Source of the DNA: Monoraphidium neglectum
Lineage: Eukaryota > Chlorophyta > Chlorophyceae > Sphaeropleales > Selenastraceae
Length of the DNA stretch: 16,769 nucleotides
Assembly: GCF_000611645.1 (NCBI RefSeq)
Contig: NW_014012528.1
Span: forward strand, 1 to 16,769
Reading direction: 5' to 3'
Position numbers and translations under genes: made by a program. Of the stretch, positions 9,875 through 16,769 are shown one piece after another (positions within the stretch are counted from its first letter, which is position 1; every line of letters starts with the position of its first letter). Below the pieces are notes generated by a model. That model ran no database searches. It was given only the letters and a program-made list of their open reading frames with translations, and was not told the origin of the DNA.

Positions 9875-11706
9875 TCACGCGGCCAGGGCCGTCACCACCA
9901 CCGCCCGGCCCGGCGCGAGGCGACCCAGAGTGTACTCTGTCCGCACCCCCGCGCCGCCGCCGCCGCCACTACCCCGGTCAACTCCCGCGACGTTGACCGG
10001 CGCGACCGGCTGCATCAGCGCCGTCCCGGCGATTACGCCATCGAGGGTGCCCTCATAGTGCTGCGCCCTGAACGTGACGCCAACCTTGGACATGAGACCC
10101 TTGGCCCCGGGCAGCAGCCAAACCGCCTTGCCGTCGCCCCAAGCGCCGGCCGCGCTGAGGGTCACGTTGCACGCCTTCTCCTCGTCCTTGTTTATCACCA
10201 CCAGCCGCAGGCTGCGCCCGACCTGGCCCATCGAGGGCACGTCGCCGCCCTTCAGCGCAAACACCTTGATCGCGGCGCCGCAGCTCGACCTGCCGGCGTC
10301 GCGGGTCGCCTTGACGAAGCGCGCGGCGCCGTCGCCCTGGGTGGCGTGGCTGAAAAGCAGGTAGCCGTACCAAGGGGCGTGGACCGAGGGGTAGGGCCTT
10401 CCTGAGGAGAGGTAGTTGGTCTGGACACCAGTGTAGGCGGGGCCGCCGCCGGTCGCGGTGCTGCTCGGTTTTCAGTGGACGGGTGCACGTCAGGCTTGTA
10501 AGAGGGGGTTGCGTGACCGGCAGGTTGAGTTGCTGGTGAATGCGGGTCGGGGGCGCGGGGGCGCCGCCGCCAGCACAGTGCATGGCACGCCAGCCGGCGG
10601 CCAGGCGCCTGCATGGCCGCAATTGTGGCCACCCCTGGCCAACACCTGCAAAGCCAGGCTCGCAAGGCTCGCACCACAAGTCTCAATCAAAATTCTAAAC
10701 AAAATACAGGGCGGCAAGATACGTGCGGTACCGCTCACCCTCCGATGCCCCAGTGCATGTTGACGCCCGACACGCCGGCGCGCGCCGCCTCGAACGCAAA
10801 GTCCGCAGTCCAGAGCGCAGCGCCGTAGGACTCGCTGTACCACTTCATGCCACCGCCGCTGATGGAGTTGGCCTCGCTGGTCGAGTGTTGATTGGTCAGG
10901 ATTGTGAGTTCGAGATGTGAAAGCGTGATTGTATTCAGCAATTTTGGCTTGTTGGTCCAGCACTGCGGTGCACGACGCATCCACTGCGCAGAGTGCTTGC
11001 TGCCACAATACAAACATGGCGGGCGCCGCGCTCGGCGGCGGTGCAATCACACGCGGCGGCCTGTCGTGCCCGGACGCGCCCACCTGATACGCAGCGGCAG
11101 CCCCTCCTTCTCCGCCGCCGCCACCAGCCTCCCCATCTGCGCAGCCGCCGCCTGCATCTCCCCCTCATCCAGCAGGCCGCCGATGCCCGCGCCGCGCTGG
11201 CGGATCGCCTCGGCGCACTTCCAGCAGTAGTAGTGCACGGACAGCGAGTGCATGTAGCCGCAGTCCTTTGCGACGCGGCCCTGGAGCGCCAGGCTTTCTG
11301 GGGTGAGGTAGACGTTGTGCCTGCCGGCCGAGAGGGGGATGATACAGCCAGTTGATCCGGGTTCAGGAGTCGCAAACGGGGGCGCAGGAAGTGGCTGCTC
11401 AGCCACCTGCACTGGGCGCTTGCTGGAGCGGTGGGTCGGGCAAGCTTGGGGTGGCCAAGCGCACAGCGCGCGCAGACAGCCTGCGAGCCAAGGGCGGCTC
11501 TGCAGGCTCATGTGCAGGTGCACAGCAGTCATGGCCGCCGCTGGCGTCCGAACAAATCAGGCACAGCAGAGGCCCCACTGACGGCAGCTGGCCCCCAGGT
11601 GTGTGAGCACGCGCATTGCGAGCGCAGGGTGCGGTAACGCCAGTGCGGCAGCCGCGCACCAGGCGGGGCCCATGAAGAGAGGCTTCTGACCAGCCTGCTG
11701 CAGGCG

Positions 11707-11742
<36 letters not shown>

Positions 11743-14229
11743 GTCGCCTAGGAGGGGGATGGTGCCGTTCGCTGCCGCCGCCAAGCGCCGCCGCAGGTGG
11801 CCCGAGCCGCCTGCAAGCCAAGAGTTTCGTGGCAGCACGGCGTCGTGCCTCTCTCCACAATCCTGCATGGCAAGCTTGATTAGGCTGCGCATACAACCCA
11901 CACCACTGCCCCAAGCCCCGCACAGGTCAAGGCCAGAGATATCGGTGTGTTTCTGTTGTGGCCGCCGCACGCGGCCGCATGCAGCTGCATGCGGTTGCAT
12001 GCGGCGGCGTGCGGTTGCATGCGGCAGCATGCAGCTGCATGCGGGGCGGCATGCGGTTGCATGCGGCAATCGAGCAGAAAGCTCACTCGGCGCGGCGCCC
12101 ATCGCGGCAAGCAGATACTCCTGCTGCGCCTTGAGGGTGTCGGCGCGCTCCCGCTCAAACGCGTCGCGGTCGGCCTCGTTGATGCCATCGCCAAACGCGG
12201 TGTTGGAGACTGCCCACGGGTCGGGCGGCCGGGTAGGGAGGCATGCGTGTTTGAGCAGGTGAATTTTGAAGAGGGGAGGAGGCATGCGCGTGGCTCAGGA
12301 AGTGAGAAGCTTCACTTCCCCTGTAACAGGCGCATTGTGCCAGGATGTTGGAAGAAGCAGACGGGATCAGCGAGCAAGTGGGCGGGCCGATGCAACGTAC
12401 TAGCTGTGAGAGGGGGCCTGAAGCCATTTGTGCAGCGCAGACAGGGCGCCGTGCGGCACTGTCACCCGCTCCAGGGGCCCCGCAGCAGCGCCCAGCCGGA
12501 TCCGCGCCCGCGCGCGCCCCCAAACCCACTCGCGGCGATAGAATCCGCGGCGGACCGCGCGCCGCACTCCGCCAGCTTGTCGGCTGTGGCGTGGAAATAT
12601 TTGACATAGGCGCCGAAGCCGCGCTGCCATGTCGCGCCGTCCCAGCCGCCGGTGCGGCGCAGCCACATGTCTGCGGGGTGGGCGGGGGAGCGTGAGGTGC
12701 GAGGCGGTGTGGCGGGAAGCGGGTGCTCATAGCGCGATGGCTGGGAGCGTCGCGCCAGTGCTACGGCAGCTGGATCTATTTTTGTGATCTGGCTGCCTGT
12801 AACATGTTGCACGGTCGCGGCAGTTGCGCAGGCGCCCCTGCAACATGTTGCAGGGGCGCCTGCGCAACTGCCGCGACCATGGCCCTCACCCCACAGCGCC
12901 CAATGCACGTCAAGGATTGTGCCTCAGCAAAGGACCCCCAAAGACAGCCTCACCCGGCTCGTTGCCGAGCTCGAACGCGATCACCGCATCTCCCAGCCAC
13001 CGCGCCGCGTCCTGCATCATGCGCTTGCTCATGGCCACAGACTCCCTCTCCGCCAGCGGCAGCCCGATGATGAAGCGCGCGCCGACGCTCTGTTTGAAGC
13101 CCGCCAGGGCGCGCCACGCGCGCTCCGACGGCGCCGCCGCGAGGACCTCCTGGGAGTGGCCGCCGATGCGCAGGACCGGGGAGCGTCCGAGGGCGCGGAA
13201 GATGTTTGAAAATGCGGCAGCGCCGTCGGGATCCGAACCCAGGTCTTCAAGGGCGCCCCATTCGTGGCTGGTGCCTGCGGGGGCGCGTTAAAGCAGGGAG
13301 TTTCGTGTGAGACCACAAGTTGATATATGGAGGGGTGATCAACGGCGCAAGAAATCCAGACTCAGGGGGGCGCACACATTGCTGCCAGGGGCAGCTGCGG
13401 CAGCCACCTCACTGGGAAGCCTCACCCACCATGTGTACAGTTCCGGCTGCATAGCATGCGCACATGCCATGCCGCTGCCGTCGGTCGCGCCGTGCTGGGC
13501 CCTTCACCCCGGCTGCGCGGCCAAGCGAAGGCTGCCCGATGCGCGGCAGGCATACCCTCACGCCCCTCACCAAGGAAGCTCTCGGGTATGGCCTTGCTCG
13601 TCGCCTCGGACGGCTCTATTGTGATCACCAGCCGCCCCGCGTCAACCTCGGCCGGCGGCTGATACTGGTCAAGGTCAAATGCCTCCCCCCACCAGGCCCG
13701 GCGCTGCGCGCTCGCGTCGCGCTGCGCGGCGGGGGCCGCCTTTGGCGCCGGCGGCCGTGGCGCCGGCGGCGGGCCTGGCGATTTGAGTGGTTTGGCTTCG
13801 GGCTTGGGCTTGGCGGATGATGCAGGCTGCTTGGCCGCTGCCGCGGGGGCCTTGCCTGCCGCTGCAGGCGGCTTCGGGGACCCACCGGGCACCTTGGCTG
13901 CCGGCGCGGCCGGCTTGGCCGCGGGGGACGGTTTTGGTTGCGAAAGGGCGGGGGCGGCGACGGGCTTGGCCACGGGGGACGGTTTTGGCTGCCCAGGGAC
14001 GGGGCCGGCGTCGGGCTTGGCCGTGGCGGGCTTGACGGGCGCCGCTGATACCGCAGGGCTGGCCACTGACGGCGTAGGCTTGGCCGCCGGGGCCGCACCC
14101 ACTGAGCCCGTTGGCAGTGACAGCCTGATGGGCATAGGGACCAGCTTGGGGGAGGCTGAGGACGAAGGAGGCGCCTGCTTCCCCGCCACCTGCTGCTGCG
14201 GCTGCTGCTGCTGTTGTGGGTTCTCTTGT

Positions 14230-14295
<66 letters not shown>

Positions 14296-15383
14296 GGCTG
14301 CGGCTGCGGCTGCGGCTGCTGCTGCTGCCGCCTGGCTCTCTCCCGCTGCTGCTGCGCGACCCGCTGCTGCTGCATCGCCCACGCCTGCTGTTGCCGGGCC
14401 CACTCCTGCGCGGCCTGCTGCTGCCCCTGCTGCTGGGTTGACATGGAATACGCTGCTGGCGCCCCAGCGCCAGGCATAAAGATTGCCTTTTTGACTGCTG
14501 CGCCTTCTTGGCCCAACGATTGGGCCTCCGCCATCAGGATGTCTTCAATGTTGGCCATCAGGCGCCTGCGCCGTGATGCGCGCCGCAGCATCGCTGCCAT
14601 GCTTGGCGCGTGGAGCCCTGCACCTGCCAACGCTGCCGAGGCTGCAGCAGCTTCTGCGGCTGCAGCACCTGCAGGCGCACCTTCTCTTGGTGTCCCTGCA
14701 GCTTCATATGCCGCAGCAGCTGCTGAGGCTGCCACTGCTGCTGCCGCTGCTGCTGCGGTTTTGGCTGCTGACACTGATGCAGCCGCGCTGTCGCCCGGCT
14801 GGCACTCCCCATAGGCGTCGCAGCTGCCAGCCAATGCGGTATCTCCACCAAGCGCCGCCGCCGCCGCGCCGCACGGCGAGCCGACGGTGAGCGGCCGGCA
14901 GTGCGGCGAGCCTGGCGCCCATGTCAGCCCCCGCTCCAGGCACACATCGCTAAGCCCCGCGCACTCAACTGTAAGGGCGTGAAAGGTGTTCAAGGCGATG
15001 CGTACAAGCATGGGACTTGGTTTCCAGCAACAGAAGTCGACGTGCGGAAGCGCTGCCTACTTGGCAGTGGTGTGGGTGCTAACGCTGCCATCTCGTAAAA
15101 ACGTGCGGGGGTCCCGATAAAGCCTCGTTCTTTGGGCGCAAGGGCACACAAAAAAGCCTCGACGCAGCCTCGTTTCCCACTCACATGATCCCGGCTGGGT
15201 CTGCTTCCACTCTGCCGCGATTGACTGGCGCTGCGGGGCGCTTGCGCCAGCAAGTGCGGCGCACAGCGCCCGCGCTCGCGGCTCGAGGCGGCCGCAGTAG
15301 CCCCCGCTGAACGGCGCGTCTTGTTGAGCTGCCAACGGCACCACAAGCAGCACGGCTGCTGCAACAAGAAGACCCCCCCTCAT
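9875..15383 (-). CDS. Secreted modular GH79 glycoside hydrolase (beta-glucuronidase/heparanase family), 9 exons, 1076 aa
   Basis: GH79 enzymes are retaining hydrolases, mostly beta-glucuronidases acting on glycans or glycoproteins. Exons: 15383-15185, 14968-13571, 13274-12954, 12670-12530, 12209-12087, 11747-11660, 11320-11084, 10876-10739, 10460-9875 (TGA); phases agree throughout. Residues 1 to about 20 are a signal peptide. An eight-Cys segment follows (C30, C41, C69, C76, C90, C99, C116, C122), then a linker at about 123-505 rich in Ala, Gln (pure Gln run near 292-313) and Pro/Ala/Lys. The catalytic region starts at about 510 with AIPESFLGTSHEW. It contains VLRIGGHSQE (567-576), the acid/base site ELGNEPD (Glu638), FMGPAW (752-757), SLSVHYY and the nucleophile site RISEANSISGGG (Glu837), followed by a C-terminal beta domain to 1076. 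An unusual insert sits at about 687-745. The least certain splice is the 12530 donor to the 12209 acceptor. The substrate is unknown; an extracellular matrix or cell-wall role is inferred from the signal peptide and linker. Confidence 0.9.
11708..11740. repeat. (CTG)11 microsatellite coding poly-Ser in the GH79 gene
   Basis: Eleven CTG units lie in exon 6. On the coding strand the CAG repeat is read in the AGC frame and gives ten serines (about residues 731-740). The adjacent CCTAG acceptor at 11748 is the only one here that keeps phase 1 with the previous exon. Confidence 0.85.
11970..12067. repeat. GCATGC-rich minisatellite in GH79 intron 5
   Basis: Eight GCATGC hexamers occur in under 100 bases, joined by short variable links (GGTT, AGCT, GGCA, GGGGCG). 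The spacing is irregular at about 10-20 bp. Because GCATGC and GCAGCTGC are self-complementary, the tract can fold in many ways. It is wholly intronic (11748-12086). Confidence 0.8.
12813..12878. repeat. Perfect 66-bp palindrome in GH79 intron 3
   Basis: Bases 12813-12845 are the exact reverse complement of 12846-12878, centred on CAACATGTTG with no spacer. The match stops at 12812/12879. A direct copy of the central AACATGTTGCA also sits just outside at 12801-12811. The element lies in the intron 12671-12953, starting 75 nt after the donor in the transcript. It could be a fold-back element, a hairpin RNA source or a cloning/assembly artefact. Confidence 0.95.
14180..14440. repeat. CTG/CGGCTG repeat tract coding the Gln-rich linker of the GH79 protein
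   Basis: A nearly pure CTG run of about 21 units at 14231-14294 is followed by CGGCTG units and further interrupted CTG. On the coding strand these are CAG and CAGCCG, giving poly-Gln and Gln-Pro repeats in the linker (about residues 243-330). The tract also opens long poly-Cys and poly-Leu frames on the plus strand, which are shadows. Confidence 0.9.
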
Positions 15384-15960
15384 CAAACACGCCAATGTCC
15401 GATGGGCGAGGTCCTTGCTGTCATCTTGGGGTCGCGCAAGCGGAATCTACGCTAACAAAACCCGTTTTCACGCTATTAGGGGGCGATTTGCTGCCCACCT
15501 CGTGGCTCCCTCCCGGCTTGTCGGCATGACGGCTCGGAGAGCCTTAGTCAACAGCGCGGGCATCGTGGTTATTTGACGTAAAAGAGTGCTTCAGTGTATA
15601 TCATCCGTGGAAGAAGGGCCAAGGCAACCGTCAGACGTTTGTGTGTGCTGCATGAAGGTCGTGCGGCTCCAGGTGCTGTCTCCACCCGAAGGAAGGGTGC
15701 AGTAGGTTGGCCACGTCTGCAGCTGATCCCGTCAAGCTGGCTGTTCAACAATACCATGAAGCTCCTTTGTAAAGAAGCGCGTTACTCATACAAGTGTGCA
15801 GGGACAGAGGGTGGCATGCATACATACAAGGACGGTAAAAAAACCCTGCAACGGGACGCCCAGCCACGAAGGTAGCTCAAGGCACGCTCGCTCGAGCGGG
15901 CTCAACCCCCATTCCCATCCCCGCCTGCTGCTTCTGCTACTGCTGCTGCTGCTATTGTTG
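15384..15960. other. Intergenic: GH79 promoter and 3' flank of the upstream gene
   Basis: No coding region is supported. Upstream of the GH79 ATG (15383) on the minus strand there is a weak TATA-like GATATAC near 15600 and an ACGTCA (bZIP/CRE-like) at about 15574-15579; neither is compelling. No TGTAA is seen on the minus strand here, so the poly(A) site of the unrecognised gene to the right is not identified. An A7 run lies near 15837-15843. Confidence 0.45.
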
Positions 15961-15982
15961 CTACTGCTGCTGCTGCTGCTGC
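15922..15982. repeat. CAG tract interrupted by TAG codons at the end of the partial gene
   Basis: On the minus strand the C-terminal CAG run is followed in frame by TAG (15961-15963), CAA CAA, TAG (15952-15954), four CAG, TAG (15937-15939) and more CAG. The frame finally closes at TGA 15877-15879. The pattern fits a longer CAG repeat altered by C-to-T changes. Confidence 0.7.
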
Positions 15983-16769
15983 GCCGCCGCCGCCGCCTTC
16001 TGCGCCGCCCTCTGCGCGACTGCCTCCGGCTCAAGCGCCCGCAGCTGCGGCCCGAGCAGCTGCTGCACCAGCGCGTGCACGCGCGCGCCCGCGCCGGCCG
16101 CGAAGCGCGCGACGCTCTCCAGGTAGCTCCCTGGCGGCATCGACGACGCCGGACCGGGCACGGCGCCGACGATCGGGCGGCCCCAGCCGAACGGCATGCC
16201 CTCCGCGTTCGCCCCGTTGGCGAGGCCGCCCCACGTCGCCGCGATCCCCAGCACGCCGCCGGCCTGCCCCGGCCGCACCCGCTGGCCGAACGAGAGCATC
16301 GCGTTCTCATCCGTCCGCAGATCCGTCTCTTTCGGCCCCGCCGCCGCCACGCGCTGCCGCCGCGCCGCCGGATCCTCTTCGTACACCGCCCCGTGCCCGC
16401 CGCCGCGCCCCCGCCCGCGCCCGCGCCGCCCGCGGCCGCGGCCGCGCGCCGCAGCGCGCAGCATCCCGTGGATCCGCTCGGCGCGCTGCAGCTGCCGGTC
16501 TTGGCGCTCGCGCTCCTGCCTCTCCTTCTCCTGCCTCTCCCGCTCGAGCGTAGGGCTGTCGGGCTCCGAGTCCGACACCGGCTCGCCGGCCGCCTTCTTG
16601 CTGGCCCGCTCGGCCGCCTTGGCCTCGGCCGTGACGACGGCCTTGTGGGACGCGAGGCGCGAGTTGAGGGTGCGGGTCTTGGCGGCGAGGGCGCCGCGGA
16701 GGGTCTTGCCCTGGCGGACCATGATGGCGGCGGTGTGGGCGATGTCTTTCATCATGACGGCCTGGGGGG
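15961..16769 (-). CDS. Unrecognised charged RG-rich protein, 5'-partial C-terminal exon
   Basis: I do not recognise this protein. The frame is open from the window edge to TAG at 15961-15963. The first ATG is at 16755, but the codons before it are also open, and CCCCCCAG at the extreme edge could be a 3' splice site, so this may be the last exon of a longer gene. Numbered from that ATG (264 aa): a Lys/Ala/Arg-rich helical start, an acidic Ser segment SDSEPDSP (61-68, CK2-like), a highly charged probable coiled coil of ERERQ/KERQ units (71-95), an RG/GG-rich tract (104-121), a Gly/Ala/Pro-rich middle with FGQRVRPGQAGG, an amphipathic segment about 211-245, and a final Gln run. The RG tract and acidic Ser stretch are common in nuclear or RNA-binding proteins, which is only a hint. 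High third-position GC and lack of stops across about 800 bases support coding. The stop lies inside a CAG tract, and two further in-frame TAGs follow. Confidence 0.6.
   Translation of the reverse strand, partial: PQAVMMKDIAHTAAIMVRQGKTLRGALAAKTRTLNSRLASHKAVVTAEAKAAERASKKAAGEPVSDSEPDSPTLERERQEKERQERERQDRQLQRAERIHGMLRAAARGRGRGRRGRGRGRGGGHGAVYEEDPAARRQRVAAAGPKETDLRTDENAMLSFGQRVRPGQAGGVLGIAATWGGLANGANAEGMPFGWGRPIVGAVPGPASSMPPGSYLESVARFAAGAGARVHALVQQLLGPQLRALEPEAVAQRAAQKAAAAAQQQQQQ

Noticed and set aside
11970..12067. CRISPR-like array
   Set aside because: The repeats are 6-10 bp with irregular short links, lie in a eukaryotic intron, and have no spacer/repeat structure.
11557..12285. 242-codon minus-strand open frame as an independent gene
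   Set aside because: It is read-through of GH79 exons 5 and 6 plus the intron between them, including the GCATGC tract; splice sites with matching phase remove that intron.
13783..14814. 343-codon plus-strand open frame with poly-Cys
   Set aside because: It is antisense to the GH79 linker exon; the openness comes from CTG/GCC repeats and the Cys runs are the mirror of poly-Gln codons.
15877..15963. Nuclear code with TAG read as Gln
   Set aside because: The other coding exons contain no in-frame TAG or TAA, so a standard code with a decayed CAG tract explains the data more simply.

Overview
This window looks like nuclear DNA from a GC-rich green alga, most likely a chlorophyte of the class Chlorophyceae; the species cannot be told from the sequence. 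The reasons are dense short introns (133 to 409 bp) with GTGCGY/GTGAGY-type donors and mostly CAG acceptors, long CTG/CAG and Ala/Gln/Pro low-complexity coding tracts, TGTAA motifs as candidate polyadenylation signals, and plant/alga-like versions of eukaryotic families. There are no bacterial operons, CRISPR arrays, rRNAs or convincing tRNAs.

Four genes can be supported, all on the minus strand and head to tail. Read in the direction of transcription (high to low coordinates) they are: (1) the C-terminal part of an unrecognised, charged, RG-rich protein (from beyond 16769 to 15961); (2) a 9-exon secreted modular glycoside hydrolase of family GH79 (15383 to 9875, 1076 aa); (3) a 7-exon MORN-repeat protein that matches MORN3 along its length (8485 to 6584, 260 aa); (4) a 10-exon P5/PDIA6-type protein disulfide isomerase (5885 to 1934, 480 aa). 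I joined exons by hand from protein-family similarity, splice sites and codon phase. Phases are consistent through all three complete models. The weakest points are one PDI donor (3685 or 3703) and the exon 4 to exon 6 region of the GH79 gene.

The genes do not form a pathway. Two enter the secretory system: the PDI as an ER folding enzyme and the GH79 protein as a probable cell-wall or extracellular enzyme. MORN3-like proteins are associated with motile cilia and sperm in animals.

Non-coding DNA: positions 1-315 hold two copies of a tandem repeat of about 175 bp that reaches the left edge. The rest of 316-1933 is repeat-bearing DNA with no supported gene. Intergenic stretches lie at 5886-6583, 8486-9874 (probably the long GH79 3' UTR plus the MORN3 promoter) and 15384-15960. 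The most striking non-coding signal is a perfect 66-bp palindrome at 12813-12878 in a GH79 intron. Other signals are a GCATGC-rich minisatellite in another GH79 intron, a palindrome carrying TGTAA on both strands at 8717-8730, and a short repeat dispersed at 409, 714 and 2746. I see no clear multi-gene novel system; the interest lies in the GH79 architecture, the palindrome and several gene-level oddities.
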